A stretch of DNA of 14,845 nucleotides from Gammaproteobacteria bacterium UBA7376 (lineage in GTDB: Bacteria > Pseudomonadota > Gammaproteobacteria > Pseudomonadales > Azotimanducaceae): the NCBI GenBank assembly GCA_002470275.1, contig DKNY01000020.1:40341-55185 (forward strand), written 5' to 3'. The number at the start of each line of letters is the position of its first letter. Position 1 is the first letter of the stretch. The notes beneath the pieces are model-generated. The model worked only from the letters and a program-made list of their open reading frames with translations. It had not been told where the DNA came from and made no database searches. Positions 1-8,027 of the stretch are shown here, piece by piece. A program made the position numbers and the translations under genes.

Positions 1-20
1 GAATCCCTCTCTCTCCGCCA
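1..20 (+). tRNA. 3' end of a tRNA gene, probably tRNA-Ser (truncated by window edge)
   Basis: The first 20 bases look like the last part of a tRNA. GAAT closes a T-loop, CCCTC at 5-9 is the 3' side of a T-stem, TCTCTCC at 10-16 is the 3' side of an acceptor stem (partner GGAGAGA expected to the left), G17 is the discriminator and CCA at 18-20 is encoded. The discriminator G and this acceptor sequence match gammaproteobacterial tRNA-Ser genes as I remember them. The anticodon is outside the window, so the isoacceptor cannot be told. Confidence 0.62.
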
Positions 21-73
21 ACTCTCGATGCTTTGAGTCGAATAAAAAAATAATCGACGAAGGAGATGAGATA

Positions 74-1852
74 ATGACAAAGGTCAAGAGAAAGCTGGCC
101 ACTATCTTGGCGACCGACTGCGTCGGATTCAGCAAGCATATGGAGGCCGACGAAGAAAGTACGTTGGCAAGTCTGAATGCCTGTCGATCTATTATCGACT
201 CCCACATCAGCGACCACGGTGGTCGTATCTTTCATACTGCCGGGGATTCGGTGATTGCTGAATTCGATAGCCCGGTGGAATGTGTTAACGCAGCGCTAAA
301 ATTTCAGGAGGCGCTCTTTGCTCGCAACCGTGAAGTGGAGGTGCAGCCCCCGCTGCTCTGGCGTGTTGGGGTGCATGTGGATGACATCATTATCGAAGGA
401 GACAACGTCTACGGGAGTGGCGTGAACATCGCGGCTCGACTGGAGAGCCATTGTGAGCCGGGCGAAATTTTGGTGTCTCGAGTGGTTCAGGAACAGGTCG
501 CCAAGCGCGTCAGCTTTTCTATCGACGCTGCCGGGTCTCGAAGTCTTAAAAACATCGCCGATGATTTTGAAGTCTTCAGCGTGGCTACATCCTCCTCCCA
601 GGCTGCGGCCAAGGTGTCTCCTCAGACACCCTCGCAAAACGAGCAAAGCCCAGCCTATGAACAGGGGAAGCCTAAGTTGGCCATTCTACCCTTTAGTAAC
701 GCCAGCAGAGATGACGATAGCGGCTTTTTAATCGACGGCATCGTAGAGGATTTGATTACTGAATTTTCGATGATGCGAGAGTTCGAAATTCTCTCCCGTG
801 CAACCGTATCGGAATTTAAGATTGGGTCTGATGATGCGCTGACCTTTGCCAAGGAATTTGGCGTTAACTTCTTAGTCAGCGGTGGTGTCCGATCCTCCGG
901 GTCCCGCATTCGATTAAGCATTGAGTTGACCGATGCTACCAACGGTAGCGTACTCTGGAGCAACAAGTACGACCGAGTCCTGGACGATGTTTTTGAAATT
1001 CAGGATGAGATTGTTCGCAAGATCACCATCGAGCTGCTGGGGGAAATTGAAATTACCAGTCTGCAGCGTTCCAAGCGCAAACCGACTGAAAACTTCAGTT
1101 CCTACGAGCTGCTGCTTCGCGGAAAGGAACAGCACCACCTGTTTAGCCGAGAAGCCAACGCCCGCGCCCTAGAGTTTTTTGACAAGGCCATTGAGCTTGA
1201 TTCGGGTAACGCCCAGGCCCACGCCTGGAAAACCTGTACGCTGGGCCAGGGCATGGTGCGTGGCTATCTGGAGGGCGATCTGGAGGGCATTCAGCGCGAG
1301 GCCATGATGCATTTGTCCAAAGCGCTGGACTTGAATGAAAACGACTTTGAATGCCACCGAATGCTGTCCGCCGTGTACTTGTCCGGTCACAATTACGTCA
1401 AGGCGGAGGAGCACGGCCGCAAGGCGTTTCAGCTCAACCCCAATGACCCCCGCGTGCTCTCCGGCACCGGGGAGGTATTGGTTAGAATCGGGCATGTAGA
1501 GGAGGGCCTGGAAATGCTCATGAAAGCCCTGCTACTGGACCCGGTCCCCATGGGTCAGTCCACGTCAGATAACCGATATCGAGACATCGTGCTGGGTCTT
1601 TTTTGTGCTGAAGACTTTGCGGCATGCATCGAGCATGCAAGGAAGATAAGGCACCTGGAACCTCGATCCTGGTTATTCCTGATGTATAGCCTGAACGCCT
1701 TGGGGCAGGACCCCACCAGCACCCCGGAATATAAGAATCACAGGGATACGCTTCAGGACGTGGATTGGCTGGCCACCATCGAGCGTTTTCATTTGCCCGA
1801 GGAAGATCGCAACGCCAAGCTTGCTGACGTCGCCAGCCGTCTATTTGCCTGA
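74..1852 (+). CDS. Class III adenylate/guanylate cyclase with TolB-like and TPR regions
   Basis: This 592-residue protein starts at ATG 74, 8 nt after AAGGAG (60-65). Residues 7-170 form a class III cyclase homology domain. The metal-binding aspartates are D15 (ATDCVGFS) and D58 (TAGDS), and the transition-state pair N118/R122 lies in GVNIAARLE. Residues 199-325 resemble the TolB-like domain often fused to these cyclases (KLAILPF, then DGIVEDLITEF). Residues 345-540 are TPR-like helices, for example around 364-378, 410-422 and 440-456. No membrane segment is evident, so a cytosolic cyclic-nucleotide enzyme with a protein-interaction tail is likely. Oddity: the position that is usually Lys in adenine-selecting cyclases is H54, and the usual Asp before the YG motif is N111, so substrate or activity is uncertain. 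It lies directly downstream of the tRNA gene and is convergent with the next gene. Confidence 0.9.
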   Translation: MTKVKRKLATILATDCVGFSKHMEADEESTLASLNACRSIIDSHISDHGGRIFHTAGDSVIAEFDSPVECVNAALKFQEALFARNREVEVQPPLLWRVGVHVDDIIIEGDNVYGSGVNIAARLESHCEPGEILVSRVVQEQVAKRVSFSIDAAGSRSLKNIADDFEVFSVATSSSQAAAKVSPQTPSQNEQSPAYEQGKPKLAILPFSNASRDDDSGFLIDGIVEDLITEFSMMREFEILSRATVSEFKIGSDDALTFAKEFGVNFLVSGGVRSSGSRIRLSIELTDATNGSVLWSNKYDRVLDDVFEIQDEIVRKITIELLGEIEITSLQRSKRKPTENFSSYELLLRGKEQHHLFSREANARALEFFDKAIELDSGNAQAHAWKTCTLGQGMVRGYLEGDLEGIQREAMMHLSKALDLNENDFECHRMLSAVYLSGHNYVKAEEHGRKAFQLNPNDPRVLSGTGEVLVRIGHVEEGLEMLMKALLLDPVPMGQSTSDNRYRDIVLGLFCAEDFAACIEHARKIRHLEPRSWLFLMYSLNALGQDPTSTPEYKNHRDTLQDVDWLATIERFHLPEEDRNAKLADVASRLFA

Positions 1853-1868
1853 CCCCCAGCGCTCCTGT

Positions 1869-2168
1869 CTAGCGGTAGCGTATTCGGCTCATAAAGGCAG
1901 AGACAGCGGTTTCACAGGCATCTGTCTTTCTCGCGACCTGGTCAAGCCCTTCAGCTTCGATGACCTTCAGCGCGTTAGCGTGCCATCCCGCGCTGATCTT
2001 TTTTCCTTCGATAAGTGCATTGACCTCTGCCAGCAAGCGATCGCTGCAGACCGTGGGCGCGGCACGCTCGGAATTCGACAGGTCCTCGTTTCCTGGCGTA
2101 CAGGCCCACATCAACGCAGGCATGCAGATCAGCGTCACAGTGACCACGTTTTTGAAAGGTAATCTCAT
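1869..2168 (-). CDS. Small exported protein, possible lipoprotein, function unknown
   Basis: I chose the ATG at 2168 because GAGG lies 6 nt upstream; another ATG sits one codon earlier. The product is 99 residues. It begins with a basic residue pair and a hydrophobic stretch (about residues 8-21), then MWAC followed by TPGNEDL. This resembles a lipoprotein signal peptide with the Cys at about residue 22, but Trp at -2 makes the lipobox imperfect, so plain periplasmic export is an alternative. The mature part is short and helical, with two further cysteines. I do not recognise the family. The stop is 16 nt from the convergent cyclase stop. The gene lies downstream of the protease on the same strand, separated by a strong hairpin. 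Confidence 0.6.
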   Translation of the reverse strand: MRLPFKNVVTVTLICMPALMWACTPGNEDLSNSERAAPTVCSDRLLAEVNALIEGKKISAGWHANALKVIEAEGLDQVARKTDACETAVSAFMSRIRYR

Positions 2169-2200
2169 CATTGACCTCGGTAAATGGCAGTGCGTGAGGA

Positions 2201-2229
2201 GCGCATACTCGGACTTACCGAGTATGCGC
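2201..2229 (-). terminator. Perfect 12-bp inverted repeat after the protease gene
   Basis: GCGCATACTCGG (2201-2212) and CCGAGTATGCGC (2218-2229) are perfectly complementary around a 5-nt loop. An outer GTGAG/CTCAC pair (2194-2198, 2231-2235) extends the structure past a small bulge. It begins about 11 nt after the protease stop codon. There is no T-run on either side, so this is not a classic intrinsic terminator. It could act as a 3' mRNA stabiliser, a Rho-assisted terminator, or an operator for the small gene that starts at 2168. Confidence 0.5.
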
Positions 2230-2240
2230 ACTCACAATGG

Positions 2241-4571
2241 CTAGGGTGCTGGAACGACGTCGGAGCAGTCACCGTTACGCCGGTTTTCACAGACCTGATA
2301 GCTGCGGCCCGATAGGCGCCGGGAGGTTTTGAACTTACCATCATTCCGGGTCTTGATCGGTCGAAGCCTGCCTTCCACGAAGACTTTTACTCTGCGCGTT
2401 TCAGCTCCACTCCACTGCAAAATGTTGCGATTTCCGCGGAAATTCCATCGGACGAGGAGCTCAATCGCGGGAGGAGGTTCTACCACCTCATCGTCCTCTA
2501 CGGTGACTTCCACGGTGGCATCGCTGGCGGCCCCTGCATCGTCCGTTACCCTAAGCGTGACCGGATAGAGGCCTGGTTCAGCATAGCTGTGAGTGATCGT
2601 GTCGCCCAGGTCGGTGCTGCCGTCACCTAGGTCCCATTGAAAGTCGATCAGATAGCCGTCAGCGTCGCTGGAGCCGCTGCCATCAAAGATAATTTCTTGG
2701 CCTGGTTTCACCGCGGTCGCGTCGGCCTCAATCACGGCCTCTGGCGGTAGGTTGGGCTCGTTGACGGAGATCACCTCTAGCGCGGTATCTGCTAGGCCCT
2801 CAGCATCGGTGACGGTGAGCGTCACCTGGTACTCACCTGGAGCTTCGTAGGTGTGCTCAACGGCGGTAACGCCACTGGCCGTCGTGCCATCGCCCAGGTC
2901 CCATTCGAAGGTCTCGATGCCGGTATCATCTGTGGACTCAGAACCGTCCAGTAAAACCACCAGGGGCGCAGTTCCCTGAATGGGTTCGGCGATGAGGACG
3001 GCACTCGGTGGTGCGTTGGGTTCAGGTTCGGGCTCCTGGGCATCGAAGGAGGCCATCAGAGACTCGACCGTCGCATCGGTATAGCCGTACATCAGCACGA
3101 AATAAACGCCAACGCTCGCTTCCTCAAAGCTACAGCGTTCCTCGTTGCCAATGATCCAGGAGCGACACTCGTAGGAGGAGATATCGGGCATTTCGGCATA
3201 GCTGACGTAGAGATCTGCATCACCGGGGCCACCGCTTGTGGTGACCGTTATTTGCTCCACGCCCTCAGGTACCGTGACGCTGAAGAATCGGCTTTCTCCC
3301 GCAGCAAGGCTGAAGTTTTCGAACGGTACACCGTTTTCAAGTTCCTGGATTTCAGGTTCCGGCCGCTCCGGCAGTCCGCCCACATCACAGCTGCCTGTGA
3401 CCGTGAAGAGCGCATCGGCAGCCGCGGGCTGAATAAAGCCAAAGCCGTAGGCGTTATCTCGCCCCTCAGCCCCTAGATCCACCGCAGACCTGGCCAGCGC
3501 TGCTCGAATTTCCTCACTGCTACAGGTGGGATGTAAGCCCCAAACCAGGGCCGCCGCGGCGGCAACGTGAGGAGTTGCCATGGAGGTGCCGCTATAGGCG
3601 GCATAGCCACCGTCCAGAACCGTTGAATTGACGCTAACGCCGGGCGCTGCGAGTTCTACCTGTTCGTTCTTCTGAGAAAAAGAGGCGACCTCAAGATTTT
3701 CATCCACCGCAGCCACGCTAACGACCACATCATAAGAGGCTGGATAGCTCGCCTGACCGGAACCATCGTTACCCGCCGCGGCGATGGAAAGAATGTTTTG
3801 ACTTCGAGCCTCCTCGAAGGCTTCTTCTTCAGCCGCGCTTGGGTAGCCGCCACCCAGACTCATGGAGATCACGTTAGAGCCCGCTTCAATGCAGGAGTCC
3901 ACAGCGTCAATCAGATCTGAGGCATAGCCCCATAGGCCGTCATCATCGAAAACTTTGACGATATGTAATGTCAATCCGGCCGAGGTGTTGGCGCCAACGA
4001 CGCCCTCGCCATTGTCCAGGGCAGCAATCGTGCCCGCCACATGGGTGCCGTGGGAGTCGCCAGGTTCAGACCAACTGCCGGTACCCTCTTGGGCCATACC
4101 CGTCACTCGGCCCGCCTTGGGAAGATCCGGGTGATCCATCTCATAGCCTGAATCGATAACGCAAACTTTGCGGTCGGTGCCAAAGGTGCTGAGATCGGCT
4201 GAACCGATGGCGCTCACGCCCCATGGCACCTCTTGGGCTAGGGTGGTGGCTTTTAGATAGCGTCGAGGGTCAATTTCTACGGATTCGACGGCGTTGTGTT
4301 TGCGGAGGCGCTGTAGCTCCTTTTTGCTGAGCTGGGCAGCAAGGATTCTTCTCTTCTTTAACTTGCGTTTGAGTTTGCCTTGCTGACGACGAATCTCACG
4401 CTCGGCAGCAAACTCCTGCCCTGGTTTGAATTTGACAATGTATCGGTCGGTGGCGTTGGACCCACGCTCAGCGGCCATGGCTGGGCCTGAGAGGACAGAG
4501 AGCACTAGCGCGCCAGCGATGAGGGCCGTGGCGGCAATGACGGGTGATAACCGGAAGGCGGAAAGAGACAT
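2241..4571 (-). CDS. Secreted subtilisin-like serine protease (S8) with PPC and two PKD domains
   Basis: This 776-residue extracellular endopeptidase precursor has AAGGAG 7 nt upstream of its ATG. A signal peptide covers about residues 1-34 (AMA-A cleavage). An I9-type propeptide covers about 42-106 and has a very basic stretch at 66-75. The S8 catalytic domain spans about 115-390, with D140 (VIDSG), H174 (HGTHVAG), oxyanion N268 (AAGND) and S330 (GTSMATP), so the full triad is present. A pre-peptidase C-terminal (PPC) domain follows at about 412-510 with DADLYV. Two PKD repeats lie at about 520-603 and 609-692 (WDLGDG in each), and a basic Fn3-like C-terminal domain at about 700-776. PKD and PPC modules usually aid binding to or release around insoluble substrates. 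A role in scavenging particulate protein is inferred. It appears monocistronic, or loosely linked to the small downstream gene. Confidence 0.93.
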   Translation of the reverse strand: MSLSAFRLSPVIAATALIAGALVLSVLSGPAMAAERGSNATDRYIVKFKPGQEFAAEREIRRQQGKLKRKLKKRRILAAQLSKKELQRLRKHNAVESVEIDPRRYLKATTLAQEVPWGVSAIGSADLSTFGTDRKVCVIDSGYEMDHPDLPKAGRVTGMAQEGTGSWSEPGDSHGTHVAGTIAALDNGEGVVGANTSAGLTLHIVKVFDDDGLWGYASDLIDAVDSCIEAGSNVISMSLGGGYPSAAEEEAFEEARSQNILSIAAAGNDGSGQASYPASYDVVVSVAAVDENLEVASFSQKNEQVELAAPGVSVNSTVLDGGYAAYSGTSMATPHVAAAAALVWGLHPTCSSEEIRAALARSAVDLGAEGRDNAYGFGFIQPAAADALFTVTGSCDVGGLPERPEPEIQELENGVPFENFSLAAGESRFFSVTVPEGVEQITVTTSGGPGDADLYVSYAEMPDISSYECRSWIIGNEERCSFEEASVGVYFVLMYGYTDATVESLMASFDAQEPEPEPNAPPSAVLIAEPIQGTAPLVVLLDGSESTDDTGIETFEWDLGDGTTASGVTAVEHTYEAPGEYQVTLTVTDAEGLADTALEVISVNEPNLPPEAVIEADATAVKPGQEIIFDGSGSSDADGYLIDFQWDLGDGSTDLGDTITHSYAEPGLYPVTLRVTDDAGAASDATVEVTVEDDEVVEPPPAIELLVRWNFRGNRNILQWSGAETRRVKVFVEGRLRPIKTRNDGKFKTSRRLSGRSYQVCENRRNGDCSDVVPAP

Positions 4572-4977
4572 GTATTTCTCCTTATTATTTGTTGTTATTC
4601 GAGCTGTTCTACATCGACTCCTGATGCTTGTTCATTCCACGACAGCTCTTTACAGCTGTGCTCTCACTACAGCAACAAGCGTGCCGTTACGAACAGTTTT
4701 TCGAAAACACGTTATTTAACGAAGGCTTGCTTAGACCTCCCAGACTGATCAGTAAGGTTGAGCGTACTTAATCGCCAAGCCAACCGGAAAATGGTTGCCG
4801 AGTGGCAAGACTTTTCCGAGGAGATTACGCTCCTCGAACAAATCCGAGGATCGCTCACCGATCAAGCCGAGGTGTATATAAATTGCTGATACACAGGTTG
4901 GTATGAGTTCGCACTTTGCGAAAAACCGCTATCCATCGACGGTAGAGGAATATAACCAGGACTAGCAATTTAGCGGG
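4572..4977. other. Non-coding stretch between protease and PhoH-like genes
   Basis: I see no credible gene in these 406 nt. Both flanking genes are on the minus strand, so this should hold the protease promoter and the phoH-like 3' end. Small structures are visible: ACAGCT/AGCTGT (4642-4647, 4654-4659) with a further AGCTGT at 4602-4607; CGAGGAG/CTCCTCG (4817-4823, 4830-4836); and GTGTAT/ATACAC (4872-4877, 4889-4894). None has a T-run that would make it a clear terminator. No convincing -35/-10 pair was found. Confidence 0.5.
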
Positions 4978-5709
4978 CTAAAGCGCAGTAAGCATGGTGG
5001 CCACCAGCGGATGCCGAATAACATCCCGTTCATTGAGGTTTACCACATCAACTTTACCCAAGGGATCAAGGCGCTCCACCAACTCCTGTAGGCCAGATAT
5101 ACCCGGCAGCAGGTCGCTTTGATCCGGGTCACCCGCAAGCACCATGGTGGTATTCCAGCCATAGCGCGTGACCAGCATCTTGAGCTGCGTATAGGTGCAG
5201 TTTTGGGCTTCGTCAACGACGACAAAGGCATTGTTAAAGGTGCGGCCTCGCAGATAAGCGATAGGCGCAATTTCTATGACCTCCTCAGCCATCAGCGCCT
5301 TGACCTTTTTACCGCCCATGCGTTCGCACAGCACGTCGTATATGGGGCGTAGATAGGGCGCTAACTTGTCTTCGATACCGCCGGGCAGGAAGCCCAAAGT
5401 TTCCCCGGCATCGATTGCCGGACGGCAGAGAATAATTCGATCTACTCGCTCTCGTTCAAGTGCCTCCACGGCTTTGGCCACGGCCAAGTAAGTTTTGCCG
5501 GTTCCCGCAGGCCCGACCGCGATGGTGATCCCTTCCTGCTCGAGCGCCTCGATAAGCGCTCGCTGCCCTGGGCTCTTGGCGCGAATGTTCTTCTGATAGC
5601 GGTGGTTGCTTTGTTGCTGATTTCCATGAGGGTGTCGTTGGGCTGAGCCTCGGTCTAAACGATGTACGTTTTTAGCGTTGGCTGATCGACGGTTTGCATG
5701 TTTTCCCAC
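4978..5709 (-). CDS. PhoH-like P-loop ATPase
   Basis: The 243-residue product starts with GTG at 5709. AGGAG lies 5 nt upstream, which fixes this start even though it is not ATG. The N-terminal 45 residues are basic and rich in His, Gln and Asn and look like a flexible, possibly RNA-contacting tail. The PhoH ATPase core follows: Walker A GPAGTGKT (66-73), CRPAIDAGETLGFLPG (95-110), and Walker B VVVDEAQN (163-170) preceded by LRGRTFNN. The C-terminal RHPLV resembles the usual PhoH ending. It lacks the N-terminal PIN domain of PhoH2 and the longer N-terminus of YbeZ, so it is a compact PhoH. The family is linked to RNA metabolism and, in E. coli, phosphate starvation; the role here is not shown by the sequence. 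It is not obviously part of the carotenoid operon, since about 286 nt separate them. Confidence 0.92.
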   Translation of the reverse strand: MGKHANRRSANAKNVHRLDRGSAQRHPHGNQQQSNHRYQKNIRAKSPGQRALIEALEQEGITIAVGPAGTGKTYLAVAKAVEALERERVDRIILCRPAIDAGETLGFLPGGIEDKLAPYLRPIYDVLCERMGGKKVKALMAEEVIEIAPIAYLRGRTFNNAFVVVDEAQNCTYTQLKMLVTRYGWNTTMVLAGDPDQSDLLPGISGLQELVERLDPLGKVDVVNLNERDVIRHPLVATMLTAL

Positions 5710-5721
5710 TTAAACTCCTAA

Positions 5722-5737
5722 AACAGCATTAGCTGTT
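5722..5737 (-). promoter_or_regulatory. Small hairpin next to the PhoH-like ribosome binding site
   Basis: AACAGC (5722-5727) and GCTGTT (5732-5737) form a perfect 6-bp stem with a 4-nt loop. It ends 2 nt before the Shine-Dalgarno AGGAG at 5715-5719. It could tune translation or be a dyad operator. The remaining part of 5738-5995 shows no gene I would support. Confidence 0.3.
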
Positions 5738-5947
5738 GAATTATTGACAAGCGACAACGAAGGCGCCCTCGAAGATGAGGGTTGGTTGGCAAGAGGGTTA
5801 GCGATCGGGGTAAATGCTGCGGGCTGAGTGTCAGTTGCTCCCGGGGACAGGCTCAACGGTAGGTCGGTAGACCTTTGGCTCATAGATTGGCGCTCGCAGT
5901 CATTAGCTAGAGCATGCTGGCACAATCTTACAATTTTGTGAAATGGT

Positions 5948-5963
5948 ACTCAGAAACCTGAGT
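5948..5963 (-). terminator. Possible weak terminator hairpin downstream of blh
   Basis: ACTCAG (5948-5953) and CTGAGT (5958-5963) pair around AAAC, about 30 nt beyond the blh stop. A short GGCC/GGCC dyad lies closer to the stop. In the minus direction the stem is followed by A/T-rich sequence but no clean T-run, so termination here is only plausible. Confidence 0.25.
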
Positions 5964-5995
5964 CACGCTCCCCATGGCCTAACGGCCCCGGATGC

Positions 5996-6880
5996 CTATG
6001 CTTCTGTGGGGGGCGCCTTTGATGCTCGACGATGGGCTCGATTGGCAAAGAAGATCACGCTCATATGCGGCACGGTAAGTGCCGCCAAGGCGAGGAAGAC
6101 GTAGCGCAGACTCGCATCGTCGATACCCAAGGCAGCGTCGACCCTAAGGTTGAACCCCGTGGCTAGGGCGACCAGTACCAGCACTAGGGTACTCAAGCCA
6201 AGGACCAGCCAGCCTTTGTCGAGTGCCAGCCGGTCCTGCCATAGCGTCATGTGATGGGCGCTATGAAGGGCGATAAAGTAGCAGGCGAACCCAACCAGCG
6301 GCCCAGCCATCCAGCAGATTACGGCGTACATGAGGAGCGCCAAGAGTTTTTCAGTTCGATTTTCCGCTGCAAGCAAAACCAGAATACCTGCGGGTACTGC
6401 GACAACGCCTAGGGCCTGTGCCAGCGCTTCGCCCTGATCGAATCCCAAAATCGCGTCAAAGATTGGGCCTACTTGTTGGGGTTGGAGTGCAGCGGGGATG
6501 CTGATGACCGCGACGCCCCAGCTGCATTGCTGCCAACGCGCCGCATTGGGCCAGTCGGAGTCACCGAAGTGCAGGGCGGAATAGGCAAGGAAAGCCATTA
6601 AGAACAGCACTGGCTGCAGCCACCACAAGGCCACGACTAGCAGTGCCAAAGTGACGTACGCCGTCAGCGCCATAATCAGCTGAGGTAGCCCTAAGTGATG
6701 ATTGAGAATTAGGGCGTCCAGGGCACCATGGGGGAGCCCGGCGGCCAACAAGCAGGTTGCGATGGCGACGGTGAGCCACGCAGCCTGATGGGTGCCATCA
6801 AATCCAGTAATCCAGGTTAGTGTGCAGACCAGCAGTCCGGCCAGTATAAAGAGGAGACTATGATGATTGAGTGAGGGCAT
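5996..6880 (-). CDS. blh: Beta-carotene 15,15'-dioxygenase, Brp/Blh family
   Basis: This integral membrane iron enzyme cleaves one beta-carotene into two retinal molecules, the chromophore of the opsin encoded upstream. The 294-residue product is almost entirely hydrophobic, with about eight membrane segments. Its histidines sit in family-typical places: H51 (GLPHGALD), H104 (ALHFGDSD), H206 and H210 (HSAHH, spaced by four) and H272 (TVPHMS). Known Blh enzymes use four conserved histidines as iron ligands, including a pair spaced by four. The ATG at 6880 lies inside crtY, a 23-nt overlap, with no strong Shine-Dalgarno. Translational coupling to crtY is likely. It is the last gene of the run. 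Confidence 0.93.
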   Translation of the reverse strand: MPSLNHHSLLFILAGLLVCTLTWITGFDGTHQAAWLTVAIATCLLAAGLPHGALDALILNHHLGLPQLIMALTAYVTLALLVVALWWLQPVLFLMAFLAYSALHFGDSDWPNAARWQQCSWGVAVISIPAALQPQQVGPIFDAILGFDQGEALAQALGVVAVPAGILVLLAAENRTEKLLALLMYAVICWMAGPLVGFACYFIALHSAHHMTLWQDRLALDKGWLVLGLSTLVLVLVALATGFNLRVDAALGIDDASLRYVFLALAALTVPHMSVIFFANRAHRRASKAPPTEA

Positions 6881-8027
6881 AGCGCAGCGCTTCGCGAAGC
6901 ATCGTGCCCGCCGGCAGTGCCTTCATGACCTGCAGGTAATCCTGAGGGCTCGCCAGGTCCGATAGGAAACGAATCAGAGCATTGGGTTCCACCCGCTTAA
7001 AGAGCTCCAGGAAGGCGGTTGGGGCTTGGTCAGGATGATGTTCTAGAAAGCTAATAAAGACGCCGTCTAACCACTTGGGTAGCGGTGTACGTGCGGGTGC
7101 GTGTTGCATCACCGCATCTTGTTCCAGAGCTTCCATGCCCGGCATCAGCCCCGCTTGGCGAGCTGCCTGGCGATGGGCCTGTAAATAGCAGTAGCCGCTT
7201 GACGGCTTCGACGTATCACCATGCAGGCCGAAGGAGATGATCCTCGGGTCTCTGGCTATCGCTGGTGCAGGTCGCGCCGGCATGGGGATAACGCCCCGCT
7301 CCTCGCCAACGGTATGCCATTGGCCGATACCCAGATGGTTGCGCAGGTAGGCCGCATTTTCCGCCTCGTATGCCTTTTTTTCCCGCAGCGCATGAGAAAA
7401 ATGCGTGCTCTCAACCAAGGCCCTGCGCTTACTTAGGGGAAGAACATAAAAAAAGTGGATGTCGCCGCCTCGGGTGGGCATAAAGTCCATGAGGGTCACA
7501 ACGTGGGGGTCGAAGTGGTCTTCGGCCACCTCAATTTCCCAGCCCATGAAATGCTGCAGCAAAATACCCGGGGGCAATGTCTGCGGTCGAGTGTCTACCA
7601 CCTGCTTCGCGGCGAGTGTCCCTCGATCTGTTTCGATATCCACGCGTCGCTCACGCGGGACCAGGGCCTTGACCGATGTCCCTAAACGCAGGTCCAGGGC
7701 CTTCGACCGGGTGAGGGCATCCAGGCCGATGCGATAGTAGTCCCCACTGTCCACCCGCACATAGGGAATTTCTTCACTCGATGCTTGGACGTACTGTCCG
7801 TTAGCACCCACTTTCCACGTATGCCAGCGATGGGAGATCGCGGCGTCAAATGGCGTCTCGTGGGTTGACCAATAGGACCAGGTTCGGTCTCGCTGGTAGC
7901 TTTGCCGGGGGTCGAGCAGCAGGAGATTGGGTTCCTCTCCCTGGCGTTCGCATTTGCTGATCACCGCAGAGGCTAAGGCCATGCCGCTCATACCGAGGCC
8001 GGCAATCGCAAGCGGCGCTACGCTCAT
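6858..8027 (-). CDS. crtY: Lycopene beta-cyclase
   Basis: The 389-residue flavoprotein converts linear lycopene to beta-carotene by closing both ends. An N-terminal dinucleotide-binding region (GLGMSGMALAS, residues 10-20) is followed by DRTWSYW (47-53), the CrtY-type DRTW motif. YVRVDSGDYYR and ESTHFS are further CrtY-like segments, and GLHGDTSKPSSGYCY matches the C-terminal FAD-contact region. Length is normal for bacterial CrtY. The ATG overlaps the crtB stop as ATGA (4 nt) and the 3' end overlaps blh by 23 nt, so it is embedded in the operon. The Shine-Dalgarno is weak, as expected for a coupled start. Confidence 0.93.
   Translation of the reverse strand: MSVAPLAIAGLGMSGMALASAVISKCERQGEEPNLLLLDPRQSYQRDRTWSYWSTHETPFDAAISHRWHTWKVGANGQYVQASSEEIPYVRVDSGDYYRIGLDALTRSKALDLRLGTSVKALVPRERRVDIETDRGTLAAKQVVDTRPQTLPPGILLQHFMGWEIEVAEDHFDPHVVTLMDFMPTRGGDIHFFYVLPLSKRRALVESTHFSHALREKKAYEAENAAYLRNHLGIGQWHTVGEERGVIPMPARPAPAIARDPRIISFGLHGDTSKPSSGYCYLQAHRQAARQAGLMPGMEALEQDAVMQHAPARTPLPKWLDGVFISFLEHHPDQAPTAFLELFKRVEPNALIRFLSDLASPQDYLQVMKALPAGTMLREALRYALTQSS

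Noticed and set aside
5710..5925. 71-residue minus-strand frame just upstream of the PhoH-like gene
   Set aside because: Low-complexity Ser/Pro/Ala composition, no ribosome binding site and no family likeness; it overlaps the likely phoH-like leader region.
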